Shown: in pieces, positions 35,057-43,925 of the stretch | Layout of the letters: every line of letters starts with the position of its first letter | Position numbering within the stretch: position 1 is the first letter of the stretch | DNA from: JADFJB01 sp964464595 | GTDB taxonomy: Bacteria > Zhuqueibacterota > JdFR-76 > DREG01 | DNA: 64,000 nt | NCBI GenBank assembly: GCA_964464595.1 | Contig: CAYXGW010000013.1 | Coordinates: forward strand, 10,886-74,885 | Direction of reading: 5' to 3' | Notes under the pieces: generated by a model | What the model saw: only the letters and a program-made list of their open reading frames with translations | Databases searched by the model: none | What the model was told of the DNA's origin: nothing | Translations under genes and position numbers: made by a program

Positions 35057-35581
35057 ATGAAATGGCAATCAACTTTTTTTTGGATCGCAATAATTTCTAC
35101 GTTGGGACTAATAACTACTGCGCAATCTCAGGTAGAAAAAGCAGATATTCGCGTTGACGGGCTCTCATGTCCTTTCTGCGCCTATGGCCTGGAAAAGAAA
35201 CTCAAAAAAATCCAGGGTGTAGGAAAGGTAGAAATCAATGTGGATAAAGCTGTGGCAATGCTTGAAAACAAGCAAGGAAAATCAATAGAAGTTGAAGGGA
35301 TTGAACTCGCCGTAAAGAACGCGGGGTTCACTCCCAAACAACTAACAGTGAGTGTTGTGGGTACCATAAGCCAAGCCGACGAGGCGCTGGTTCTCTTGGT
35401 GGGCGAAGTGAACGAGAAATTTATTCTTCTGGAGAATGAGCAGCTCAAGAACCTGCGCTCGATGGTAAAAGGACCGGAAGATCGAGTCCGGGTGACCGGA
35501 AAGATCGAGCATGAAGCTTCCAAAGAACATCATGCCCATCCATATACGCTCACTATCCAAGAATTTGAGGTGATCGAATGA
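35057..35581 (+). CDS. Exported HMA (CPFC) protein with C-terminal extension
   Basis: A 174-residue periplasmic protein. Signal peptide ends TTAQSQ. HMA domain: IRVDGLSCPFCAYGLEKKLKKIQGVGKVEINVDK. The 95-residue extension (SVVGTISQADEALVLLVGEVNEKF to TLTIQEFEVIE) is also present in the 29020 protein, where the two Cys are encoded by TGA. The pair is thus a Cys form and a Sec form of one architecture in the same island. It ends by sharing ATGA with the NHL lipoprotein gene, implying translational coupling. Confidence 0.9.
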   Translation: MKWQSTFFWIAIISTLGLITTAQSQVEKADIRVDGLSCPFCAYGLEKKLKKIQGVGKVEINVDKAVAMLENKQGKSIEVEGIELAVKNAGFTPKQLTVSVVGTISQADEALVLLVGEVNEKFILLENEQLKNLRSMVKGPEDRVRVTGKIEHEASKEHHAHPYTLTIQEFEVIE

Positions 35582-36525
35582 AGGGAACAAAGTTGTACTG
35601 TTTTATTTTAGCCACGCTTATCCTTGGTTTTTCAGGTTGCGGCCAAAATAACCAAATAAAAATTGAGTTTGTCAGCCAATGGGGCAGTAAAGGCGTTGAC
35701 ACAGGTCAATTCGATCAACCGATAGGAGTAGCTGTAGATAGCTCGGGGAATGTCTATGTGGCTGATTCGGGAAATAACCGGATACAAAAGTTTACTGCAG
35801 ACGGAGAATTCATCAGCCAATGGGGAACAGCCGGGAGTGCTCCGGGAGAACTTGATCGACCGATGCATTTGGGCGTGAACCCGGAAGGCCTGGTCTATGT
35901 TCCCGAGTATGGCAACGACCGTGTGCAGGTATTTGATGCAGATGGCAATTATCAGTTTTCATGGGGGTTCAGCGGTGCTGGACCCGGCCAGTTTGACGCT
36001 CCGGCAGCCGTGTATTTCGATCAAAAAGGCAACGTACTAGTGGCTGATTTTTATAATAATAGAATACAGATATTTAGCAAACGTGGCAAATTCATACTTC
36101 AATTCGGAGCCGAAGGACATGAGTTTGGCCAACTGTATTATCCCACAGACGTTTTGGTCAGCGGCGAAGGGAATATCGTTGTCGCCGATGCTTATAATCA
36201 CCGGGTACAGACATTTAACCCGGATGGAAAGGCCCGACAATCATGGGGCAGTTGGAGTGAAGAAGACAAGCTGCCGGGACAGTTTAATGTTGCCAATGCT
36301 GTTGAACCGGATGCTAAAAGACGGATTTATGTTGTGGATTTTTATAATCACCGTATCCAGGTTTTTGATCCGGATGGGTCTTTCCTGGTAGAGTTCGGCA
36401 CACAAGGAAACGGAGCGGGGCAATTCGAACGGCCCACCGATATTGCTATAAGTGATGATGGATTTATTTATGTAGCAGATTGGGGGAATAATCGCATCCT
36501 GAAATTCAAGCTGAAGGAACTATAA
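35578..36525 (+). CDS. Six-bladed NHL-propeller lipoprotein
   Basis: A 315-residue lipoprotein (lipobox GFSGCGQ) with six NHL repeats, each ending like NGNVYVADSGNNRIQKF. Repeats lie at about residues 40-80, 88-130, 135-175, 183-223, 230-272 and 278-312. NHL propellers are binding platforms; a surface or periplasmic scaffold role in the mer module is likely. The start overlaps the stop of the HMA gene (ATGA). Pieces of its last repeat are scattered at four other sites in the window. Confidence 0.9.
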   Translation: MKGTKLYCFILATLILGFSGCGQNNQIKIEFVSQWGSKGVDTGQFDQPIGVAVDSSGNVYVADSGNNRIQKFTADGEFISQWGTAGSAPGELDRPMHLGVNPEGLVYVPEYGNDRVQVFDADGNYQFSWGFSGAGPGQFDAPAAVYFDQKGNVLVADFYNNRIQIFSKRGKFILQFGAEGHEFGQLYYPTDVLVSGEGNIVVADAYNHRVQTFNPDGKARQSWGSWSEEDKLPGQFNVANAVEPDAKRRIYVVDFYNHRIQVFDPDGSFLVEFGTQGNGAGQFERPTDIAISDDGFIYVADWGNNRILKFKLKEL

Positions 36526-36805
36526 GGTAAAATTAAAATATTTTAGAGTGGTTTTTACCTTTCTTAAGTCATCCTTTTCTTATTCTCCCAGTCTTTCTTT
36601 CTTCCCAGGGTGCGAAAGGATTATTAAGCTTCCATCTTAAATTTTGTTGAAATGAATTGCCATTAATCGACTCAATAACCACATAATCTATTATTAATCA
36701 ATAAAAACAATCAGCAATAAGTATGAAACTTTTCTTTCCGCTTGTGAAAAGAATTAATACTTTAAAAGAAATACATTTTTCATCAGTTTTAAGAAACAAT
36801 CACAA
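36526..36805. other. Spacer between mer module and hemX-like gene
   Basis: 280 AT-rich bases with no supported gene. It presumably holds the promoter for the HemX-like/GluTR-like pair. Confidence 0.35.
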
Positions 36806-37624
36806 ATGACAGTTCTAATTACCTGGATTATTTTTGCACTTTACATATTGTCTTGCTCCTTTTATTGGCAAGGATTTTCTCGAAATCGGACAACCAGTTA
36901 TCATTGGGCGCAACGAGTTTTGATTTTGTCTTTGATTTGTCATCTAGGTTTAATTTGTTTCTTAACTTTGGAGTACGGTAGAATCCCAATAGCTAACTTA
37001 AGTGAAGCTTTGAGTACATTTGTATGGTTAACCAGTTGTATTTACTTAGTTTTAGAATGGCGATTAAAAAATTATTCAATGGGCGCCTTTATCTTAACTA
37101 TCTTATCAATTTTGATGGCAATAGGAATAGTTACTTTTCAGAGTAACGAAGCAATACCAGAAGTTTTAAAAGATGTTAAATTTGAAGCGCATGTCTTAGC
37201 TCTTTTGATTGCTTATGGCTCCTTTTCTATTTCTTTCATTGCAAGTCTATTGCACACTTTGCTAGATCGGGAAATTCAAAAACGAAGATTTAGACTTTTT
37301 TACAGTCGCTTACCTTCATTACCTTTTTTTCAGCGAATTAGTAACTTTTCTATTGATATCGGATTAGCCTTTGCAACCATAGGCATCGGATTAGGTATTT
37401 ACCAAGCCTTGACAATTTGGGGAAAATATTTCTTAACAGATCCCAAATTTCTTACTGCTGCTTTAACATGGTTAATTTATTGTTTCCATTTTCTAGGGAG
37501 AAGATTTGCAGGTTGGGGAGCGCAGCGTTCAGCAACCATTTCCTTAATAGGATTTAGCTTACTGCTCTTTTCATTTTTAATAATTTCCTTATTTTTTACA
37601 AGTTTACATAATTTCACTGGTTAA
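36806..37624 (+). CDS. HemX/CcsA-family integral membrane protein
   Basis: A 272-residue protein with about eight membrane helices. EYGRIPIANLSEALSTFVWL matches the CcsA/HemX family region, and WGKYFLTDPKFLTAALTWLIYCFHFLGRRFAGWGAQR aligns to the segment that in CcsA contains WGxYWxWDPKE; here the tryptophan-rich WWD motif is degenerate (FLTDPKF). That points to HemX, the partner of glutamyl-tRNA reductase in hemAX operons, rather than to a cytochrome c synthase. The next gene, ten bases downstream, encodes a glutamyl-tRNA-reductase-like regulator, which supports a HemX-type role. Confidence 0.83.
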   Translation: MTVLITWIIFALYILSCSFYWQGFSRNRTTSYHWAQRVLILSLICHLGLICFLTLEYGRIPIANLSEALSTFVWLTSCIYLVLEWRLKNYSMGAFILTILSILMAIGIVTFQSNEAIPEVLKDVKFEAHVLALLIAYGSFSISFIASLLHTLLDREIQKRRFRLFYSRLPSLPFFQRISNFSIDIGLAFATIGIGLGIYQALTIWGKYFLTDPKFLTAALTWLIYCFHFLGRRFAGWGAQRSATISLIGFSLLLFSFLIISLFFTSLHNFTG

Positions 37625-37634
37625 AGTAAATGAC

Positions 37635-39575
37635 ATGAATTTATATATTTATCAATATGAATTTTCGGATAATAATATTTTCAAATCCGATATCCATTTA
37701 GCAGAAATTCCCCCAAAAATTGCTGCCAAGTTTGATTTTAAGGAATGGTTATTCCTAGCTGATGGAAATTCTATTGAACTGATTGTGGTTAGCGAGGGGA
37801 AGGATGATCCGGAACTTATAAAGACGACTTTTTTTAATAGAAAGACCATTTCTGAACTTCATGTAACATTTAAAAATATCTTAACTGGCCAGAGTGCAAG
37901 TTACCGCTTTCTCCAAATTGCGACGGGGATTAGTGATTCGAAAAGCGGTGGAATTAATTTACTACAGAAATTGCAAGAAGCTTATGTAAAAGCTGTTGAT
38001 CGGGCGCAAATTGGTCCATATATACATTATCTATTTCATAGAGGAATATGGTTACATGAAAAAGTGAGACAAGAAACTGACTATTTTCGTTTCGCTGTTC
38101 AAATCGAGAACGTTTTTAGAGAGCTTGCCAATAAGATTTTAGGATCGCTTAATGCATCAACTATTTATGTAAATGGTTATCATCCTATTCTTTCTTATGT
38201 TTTAGAAGATTTAAGAAATGATGGATGTCGCAAATTTGTTTTCTTTGAAAAGAACAAATATAAAAATGGATTAATTGGTCGATTTTCGGGAGTTGTTCAG
38301 CCATATCAATCCATTGTTAAATCTTCTACCGGAGCAGAGATACTACTCATATTCGCTTCAGATGACAAAAACAATCTTAATGATTTACTAATCCAAAAAA
38401 TGAATAAAAAACCAAAGACACTTCTTTTGATTTTTAACTATGCAGGGGTTAATCTCCCGGTAGATAAGATGAAAAAAATTTCAAATATATATTTATACGG
38501 CCGTGAAGATCTTGAATATTTAGTGAATTATAATCGAGAACAACAACTGTCGATTTCAAAAGAAATTTCAGGATGGGTTCTAAAACAGGTTGACGAATTT
38601 AGCAACTTGATAAATAGCGCCGATTATTTCCAATTCATGGGGATTATCGGTTCAAGCCATAAAATGCAGAGAATATTCGAATTAGTTTCGAGAATATCAC
38701 GAACTGATATTACTATTCTTATTGATGGAGAAAGTGGCACCGGAAAAGAAATGGTTGCAAAGGATATCCATCAATTAAGCGCACGGTCTAACCAACTTTT
38801 TATAGTCGTCAATTGTGGAGCTATTCCGGAAAACTTGTTAGAAAGCGAGTTATTTGGCCATACACGAGGTGCTTTTACCGGCGCAGTTTCTGCTAAAAGA
38901 GGTCTTTTCGAAGAAGCAAACGGAGGTACCATTTTCCTTGATGAAATTGCCGAACTTCCAACCCAATTACAAGTTAAGCTCCTAAGAGTACTTCAAGAAG
39001 GCGAAATAAAACCAATCGGCAGCAATAGTACTTTAAAAATAGATGTTCGGATTTTGACTGCAACAAATAAAGATATCTCCTCAATGGTAGAAAGAGGTCA
39101 GTTTAGAAGCGATCTTTTCTATCGCATAAACGTAATCCGGTTAACAATACCACCTTTGCGAGAAAGATCTGATGATATACCTCATCTAGCTCATCATTTT
39201 TTAAAAAAGTTTTCTCAAAAGCAGAAAAAAGAAGTCAAAAATATTTCAGATCAAACTATGGATATTTTAATGAACCACCAATGGCCGGGAAATGTGAGAG
39301 AATTAGAAAACGTGATCGAACATTCGGTCGCGTTGACAATTAATAAATCAATATCTTTATATAATCTTCCTCAAAACTTACAAAATTTAAATGGAAAACT
39401 AAAACTCTCTGATTCAAGAGATCCAACCACTTTAAAAGAAATTGAAAAGAATTATATTCAGGAAGTTCTTCAGGCAAATAGTTGGAATTACGATATAGCT
39501 TGCAAACAATTGGGTATTGGGCGAACTACTTTATGGCGAAAATTAAAAGAGTATAAAATTACTAAACCTTCTTGA
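37635..39575 (+). CDS. Sigma-54 activator with degenerate glutamyl-tRNA-reductase sensor domain
   Basis: A 646-residue chimera. Residues 1-325 follow glutamyl-tRNA reductase (HemA): RFLQIATGIS, then LLQKLQEAYVKAVDRAQIGPYIHYLFHRG, LHEKVRQET (HemA GPxLxxLFxxAxxxxKxVRxET), NIYLYGREDLEYLV. The catalytic STCNRTE is replaced by LADGNSIEL (no Cys) and the NADPH glycine motif by VNGYHP, so it cannot be a reductase. Residues 335-575 are an intact AAA+ domain: GESGTGKE (365-372), GAFTGA (412-417), GTIFLDEI, FRSDLFYRINV. Residues 612-640 are a Fis-type HTH. It should sense a heme-pathway signal and drive sigma-54 promoters. Confidence 0.9.
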   Translation: MNLYIYQYEFSDNNIFKSDIHLAEIPPKIAAKFDFKEWLFLADGNSIELIVVSEGKDDPELIKTTFFNRKTISELHVTFKNILTGQSASYRFLQIATGISDSKSGGINLLQKLQEAYVKAVDRAQIGPYIHYLFHRGIWLHEKVRQETDYFRFAVQIENVFRELANKILGSLNASTIYVNGYHPILSYVLEDLRNDGCRKFVFFEKNKYKNGLIGRFSGVVQPYQSIVKSSTGAEILLIFASDDKNNLNDLLIQKMNKKPKTLLLIFNYAGVNLPVDKMKKISNIYLYGREDLEYLVNYNREQQLSISKEISGWVLKQVDEFSNLINSADYFQFMGIIGSSHKMQRIFELVSRISRTDITILIDGESGTGKEMVAKDIHQLSARSNQLFIVVNCGAIPENLLESELFGHTRGAFTGAVSAKRGLFEEANGGTIFLDEIAELPTQLQVKLLRVLQEGEIKPIGSNSTLKIDVRILTATNKDISSMVERGQFRSDLFYRINVIRLTIPPLRERSDDIPHLAHHFLKKFSQKQKKEVKNISDQTMDILMNHQWPGNVRELENVIEHSVALTINKSISLYNLPQNLQNLNGKLKLSDSRDPTTLKEIEKNYIQEVLQANSWNYDIACKQLGIGRTTLWRKLKEYKITKPS

Positions 39576-39691
39576 GAAATTCTTTCCATACCATTATTCA
39601 TTTTAAAAATTTAAACACCAATATTATAATCGTGATGTCATTACGAACAGTGTTTTTTGAAAGTGAATATTATCCATTCGACAATTCTGAT

Positions 39692-39706
39692 TTTTCATAT
39701 TGAAAA
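39692..39706. promoter_or_regulatory. Upstream activator palindrome 1, TTTTCA-N3-TGAAAA
   Basis: Perfect six-base arms with a three-base spacer (TAT). It lies roughly 190 bases before the presumed start of transcription. The twin copy is 20 bases away. Confidence 0.65.
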
Positions 39707-39711
39707 GATAA

Positions 39712-39726
39712 TTTTCATTTTGAAAA
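39712..39726. promoter_or_regulatory. Upstream activator palindrome 2, TTTTCA-N3-TGAAAA
   Basis: Identical arms to palindrome 1, spacer TTT. Centre-to-centre distance is 20 bases, two helical turns, so both sites face one side of the DNA, as is usual for enhancer sites bound by sigma-54 activators. Confidence 0.65.
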
Positions 39727-39862
39727 AATATCTTGCCAATAAACCCGTTCCTTTGTTGGTTTCTTCTTCTTTATTCAAATCCACCTAACATTCAATAATA
39801 TTAAATAGTTATCACCATTATATTGCCGGTGAATAGCGCAAGTCTAGTGAGTTATTTTGATT

Positions 39863-39878
39863 TGGCATATAAATTGCT
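39863..39878 (+). promoter_or_regulatory. Sigma-54 promoter (-24/-12)
   Basis: TGGCATATAAATTGCT: GG at 39864-39865 and GC at 39876-39877 are ten bases apart, which matches the TGGCAC-N5-TTGCW rule except for one base. It lies 70 bases before the lipoprotein gene and about 290 bases after the sigma-54 activator gene. Confidence 0.85.
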
Positions 39879-39947
39879 TGATATGAAGCGATTGTTACAC
39901 TTCAAATAAATTCCAAAAAATAAATACCATAAACGAAGGAGAAGGTT

Positions 39948-40424
39948 ATGATAAAACGCATCTTTTTATTATCAGTAATTTTGTCATTTACTTTGATTTT
40001 TTGGGGGTGTGAAAAGGACTCAACCGGACCGGAAAATGATTTTGGCAGTGTTTCCGGAAAAATAAACTTTATTGGAACATGGCCAAGCAATGGTGATATT
40101 CAAGTCTCGATTTATTCGGCTTGGCCACCAATGGGTCCTCCTGATGTTGCAACAGATCCATTACCTTCAGGAAGCAACTCGCAATCATACAAAATTGAAG
40201 GGATTAGTAAGGGAGATTATAGTGCTATTGTTGTTGGATGGCGTGATCCGGCTGATCCGGCTGGAGCAAAAATAATTGGTATCTACCATCAAAACGCTAA
40301 TTCGGCTGGTGTAGACGCAACGGGGCTTCCAACAGTTGCCCCAACGGCTATAAATATATCAAATTCAAATCTTAATTTTACAACAATAGATATGCAAGCA
40401 AATTTAGACATCGCTCCGAAATAA
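39948..40424 (+). CDS. Small lipoprotein upstream of TonB receptor
   Basis: A 158-residue lipoprotein with lipobox FWGCEKDSTGPEN, a motif (CxKDSTGPE) common in FCB lipoproteins. The mature part resembles a carboxypeptidase-regulatory or starch-binding-outer-membrane-like beta sandwich (GSVSGKINFIGTWPSNGDIQVSIYS, YKIEGISKGDYSAIVVGW). The gene is the first after the sigma-54 promoter and is 15 bases before the TonB-dependent receptor gene, so it is likely its partner at the outer membrane. Precise function unknown. Confidence 0.85.
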   Translation: MIKRIFLLSVILSFTLIFWGCEKDSTGPENDFGSVSGKINFIGTWPSNGDIQVSIYSAWPPMGPPDVATDPLPSGSNSQSYKIEGISKGDYSAIVVGWRDPADPAGAKIIGIYHQNANSAGVDATGLPTVAPTAINISNSNLNFTTIDMQANLDIAPK

Positions 40425-40439
40425 GATTAGGGCTCACCA

Positions 40440-42725
40440 GTGAGTCATTACAGGATTTTTATGAATTCTATTACTTTAGTGATTTTATTATGGCTGGTTC
40501 CGTGTGCACTTTTTAGCCAAAGCCTTAAGAACGAAAATGAAAAAAGAGGTGTCATTTCCGGCCGCGTTTTTGATGCTGAAACAATGATACCTCTTGATTT
40601 CGTTAATGTTTACTTGGAAGGAACTTCTGAAGGTACCGCTACAGGAAATGGCGGCAGGTTCTCCATTCAAACTTTTAAAAATGGAAAACACAAATTAATT
40701 GCCCGGCATATTGGTTATAAAAGGTATGAAGAAGAAATATCGCTTTCTTTCGGACTAAATTTAATTCGATCGATTGCATTGATTCCCACCTCAGTTCCAG
40801 GGCAAGAAGTAATTGTTACAGCGGCAATAAAAGAACAAACCGTCCGGATGTCTCCCGCCAGTGTTTCAATTTTGCGAGCAAAAGATATCCATACAAGCCC
40901 TGTCAATACTTTTGACCAAGTATTGGAAAATGCACCGGGAATAACATTGTATCGGTCATTGGGTATATCTGTCCAAAGTTTATCTATCAGGGGTAGTTCT
41001 GATGTCGCTGGAGGAGGTGTTGGTAATCGCGTATTACTTTTGATTGATGGTAGACCGGCTCTGCGTCCTGATTCCGGAGGTGCTTTTTGGAGTTTGGTAC
41101 CGACGAATTTTATTGAAAGAGTTGAAATTGTGAAAGGAGCATTTTCAAGCTTATATGGGTCTTCTGCTATGGGCGGAGTTATAAACGTGATCACCCGCCG
41201 TCCGACAATTAATCCATCAACCAGGATAAACTTAAAATTCGGCTTTTTTGAAAAAGAAGCCCCGGCAATTCGTTATTCGGATAAGAATCTTCAAAGCAAA
41301 CAGGTGGAGATAAGTCATTCCGGATTTAATGGGCCTATTGGTTATTTATTCAATGTAAGTCATAAGCAGTCGGATGGACATGCAGAATCTGCAGAATATA
41401 AATTCTATGACTTTTTTGGAAAATTAGTATATAACGTAAACTTCAATCATAATCTGGAATTGACATTTGGGGGAGGATTTGCCAGGAATGATTATCCACA
41501 TTCCTGGCTTAATAATTTAAAGTCTTTATCGATAAAACCCAAATATCGGGATGATCGCCAGGAAAAAAGACATGGAAGTGTGGATTTACATTATTGGGTA
41601 ATTCCAAATAAGAATACAAAGTATGAATCAAGGATTTATTTATATAGTCAAATTTCTGAATCCAAATTTAACGAAAATGATCCATTGCTTACTTTACCCG
41701 GGAATGAATCTTTCGGATTAAAAACGCACATAAACAGTAGAAAATTTGGCAGTCTTAGCCAAATCAGTCATTCTCTAAATGATAAACATTATCTGGTTAC
41801 CGGAATTGATTTACAATTTGACAATATCCGTTCATCTCCTGATACTATTATGTACGGAAATCATCAAGTTAATAATGCAGCTATTTACATCCAGGATGAA
41901 GTCAAAATTCATTCTAAAATGGTTGCCACTTTGGGTCTGCGTTATGATTATAACCATCTTGCTAATGGCAGAACATTGGGGTTAATGAGTCCCAAGTTAG
42001 CATTCGTATTTGCTTTGAATCAAAACCTGGCTATTAGAGCATTATTTGGGCAGGCATTTAGAGCACCCACTATCGCGGAAAGTTTTTTCCAGGTTGAAAT
42101 AGCTGGCGGGACTTTATTCAAACAAAACCCTGATTTACAAGCTGAAAAGATGAATTATTCTATTGAAACAGGATTTAAGTGGAACTTTGCAAAGCTGTTG
42201 GCTTTGGATGTGGCTTTTTATCGATACCATTACAAAGACATGATCTATTGGATTAATATCTCTGCTGAAGAAGGTGTGAATTTCCCTTATTTTCAGGTTA
42301 GAAATTTAAATAGAGCTTTAATGCAAGGCGTCGAAATCGTCTTAAATCTTTCCTTAGAAAATATGATTAGAGGAAATATTAGTTATACTTACTTAGACGC
42401 TCAAGATCGCTCAATTGACCGTTTAGACGGATTACTTGCTTATCGCCCTAAACATAATTTTTCTTTTACAGCCACGCTTGATAGGAGGAGATTCAATTTA
42501 AATTTAAATGGCCGCTACCGCAGTAAAATCGAAGAAGTTTTTTTATATCCAAGAGAAAAGCCAGAGGCTTTCTTTGTATTTAATGGAAAACTCGTCGTTA
42601 ACCTGAGCCCTCAAATTAGCATTTCAACGGCCATTAAAAATATTTTTGACATGAAATACGAAGAACTGGCTCGTTTTCGAAGTCCGGGACGAAACTGGAT
42701 GTTTGGCATCACAGTTCAACCCTAG
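40440..42725 (+). CDS. TonB-dependent outer-membrane receptor with CarboxypepD_reg N-domain
   Basis: A 761-residue receptor; start GTG at 40440 (ATG at 40461 possible). Signal peptide ends CALFSQS. Residues 37-115 are a carboxypeptidase-regulatory-like domain (GVISGRVFDAETMIPLDFVNVYLEG). A plug domain follows (about 120-240: VIVTAAIKEQTVRMSPASVSIL, LLLIDGRPALRPDSGG, IERVEIVKGAFSSLYGSSAMGGVINVITRR), then a barrel ending in GRNWMFGITVQP. It should import a bulky ligand such as heme or a siderophore; the heme link is suggested only by the GluTR-like regulator upstream. No TonB/ExbBD genes are nearby. Confidence 0.94.
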   Translation: MSHYRIFMNSITLVILLWLVPCALFSQSLKNENEKRGVISGRVFDAETMIPLDFVNVYLEGTSEGTATGNGGRFSIQTFKNGKHKLIARHIGYKRYEEEISLSFGLNLIRSIALIPTSVPGQEVIVTAAIKEQTVRMSPASVSILRAKDIHTSPVNTFDQVLENAPGITLYRSLGISVQSLSIRGSSDVAGGGVGNRVLLLIDGRPALRPDSGGAFWSLVPTNFIERVEIVKGAFSSLYGSSAMGGVINVITRRPTINPSTRINLKFGFFEKEAPAIRYSDKNLQSKQVEISHSGFNGPIGYLFNVSHKQSDGHAESAEYKFYDFFGKLVYNVNFNHNLELTFGGGFARNDYPHSWLNNLKSLSIKPKYRDDRQEKRHGSVDLHYWVIPNKNTKYESRIYLYSQISESKFNENDPLLTLPGNESFGLKTHINSRKFGSLSQISHSLNDKHYLVTGIDLQFDNIRSSPDTIMYGNHQVNNAAIYIQDEVKIHSKMVATLGLRYDYNHLANGRTLGLMSPKLAFVFALNQNLAIRALFGQAFRAPTIAESFFQVEIAGGTLFKQNPDLQAEKMNYSIETGFKWNFAKLLALDVAFYRYHYKDMIYWINISAEEGVNFPYFQVRNLNRALMQGVEIVLNLSLENMIRGNISYTYLDAQDRSIDRLDGLLAYRPKHNFSFTATLDRRRFNLNLNGRYRSKIEEVFLYPREKPEAFFVFNGKLVVNLSPQISISTAIKNIFDMKYEELARFRSPGRNWMFGITVQP

Positions 42726-42777
42726 TGTATAATAAAAACCTGACTTGTAAATTATTCCTGCATAGAAGTTTAAAAAA

Positions 42778-43470
42778 ATGACAATAGAACAAGTTATATC
42801 CTATTTGCCAATACTAACTACTTGTTTTTCTTTCTTATTCTTTTATCAACTTTTTAAGCATTATTCAGAAAGAAAAACTGCACCTTATATAGCATGGTGG
42901 GCTGCCGGGGTATTGATTTATGGAATTGGAACGTTGACTGAATCGTATGTCTCTCTTTTTGGCTGGCAGGAATCAGTCTTTAGAAGCTGGTATATTTCCG
43001 GCGCACTATTGGGCGGTTTTCCGTTAGCCCAGGGGACTGTATATCTTTTACTTCCGCGCAGGAGGGCAAATTTATTAACATTAATTTTTGTCCCGTTTAT
43101 CATTATTGCCGCTTCTTTTGTAATCATGACGCCATTAAATGAACCAATGATTGAATCTCACAGGTTATCCGGTAAAATCATAGAATGGACCTGGGTTCGC
43201 GGCTTCAGCCCATTTATAAACCTTTACGCTTTCATTTTCCTGGTTGGCGGCGCCATATTATCTGCTTATCGTTTCAAAAACACCCAGGGGACTCGACATA
43301 GATTTATTGGCAACTGCTATATTGCTGTTGGGGCAATATTACCTGGAATCGGAGGAAGCTTTACTCGATTTGGTTATACCGAAGTTCTTTATGTTACAGA
43401 ACTTATAGGTATTATTTTAATTTATATCGGTTATCAATACAATATTAAAGAAAAGTCCACGATTCGATGA
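42778..43470 (+). CDS. Seven-helix membrane protein of unknown function
   Basis: A 230-residue protein with about seven membrane helices (for example ILTTCFSFLFFYQLF, GVLIYGIGTLTESYV, LYAFIFLVGGAILSAYRF, YVTELIGIILIYIGYQY). The pattern YxxWWxxGxLIYGxGTLTES is conserved-looking. It follows the TonB receptor by 52 bases on the same strand and may be in the sigma-54 operon. I do not recognise the family; a seven-helix sensor or transporter is possible. Confidence 0.82.
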   Translation: MTIEQVISYLPILTTCFSFLFFYQLFKHYSERKTAPYIAWWAAGVLIYGIGTLTESYVSLFGWQESVFRSWYISGALLGGFPLAQGTVYLLLPRRRANLLTLIFVPFIIIAASFVIMTPLNEPMIESHRLSGKIIEWTWVRGFSPFINLYAFIFLVGGAILSAYRFKNTQGTRHRFIGNCYIAVGAILPGIGGSFTRFGYTEVLYVTELIGIILIYIGYQYNIKEKSTIR

Positions 43471-43529
43471 ATGACAAGCTGAGGCAGAAATTATACCAAT
43501 ATTAACCTACAAATCCTAAATACTAGTTG

Positions 43530-43640
43530 CGGCAATTCGAACGGCCAACAGATAATCGCAATTACCAACGATGGATTCATTTACATTTCAGATTGGGGGA
43601 ATAATCGAATCTAGAAATTCAAGCTGAGTCAAGAATGAAA
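43530..43640 (+). pseudogene. NHL-gene 3' scrap 1
   Basis: GGCAATTCGAACGGCC to AATTCAAGCTGAG matches the last NHL repeat of the gene at 36418-36520. It carries substitutions and stops. The bases from 43640 to 43925 hold no gene that I can support. Confidence 0.75.
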
Positions 43641-43925
43641 GCTGACTTTTTGGTCACGCCTTGTTTTACTGTGTCTGCAATGTTAGATAACACAATACCA
43701 GGTTTATAGCTGCAATTTCAGCCTGGAAGATAAGTCCTGTAACATACGGGATAAGAGCGCTATCTACACTGAAGGTCCTAAAATCATCCGGGAATTCGGC
43801 AGATTATCGAGCATAGGGACTAACCGTACCACACACAAAAACGCCAACAATGTATTCTTGGGCATTGAGCGTGATAGGAAGGGACGTCCGTGGCATCGGC
43901 TTGTTAGACCAGTTCGCTGCTCTGG

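Noticed and set aside
37635..38610. Working glutamyl-tRNA reductase (hemA)
   Set aside because: The catalytic Cys and NADPH glycine motif are missing and the domain is fused to a sigma-54 activator.
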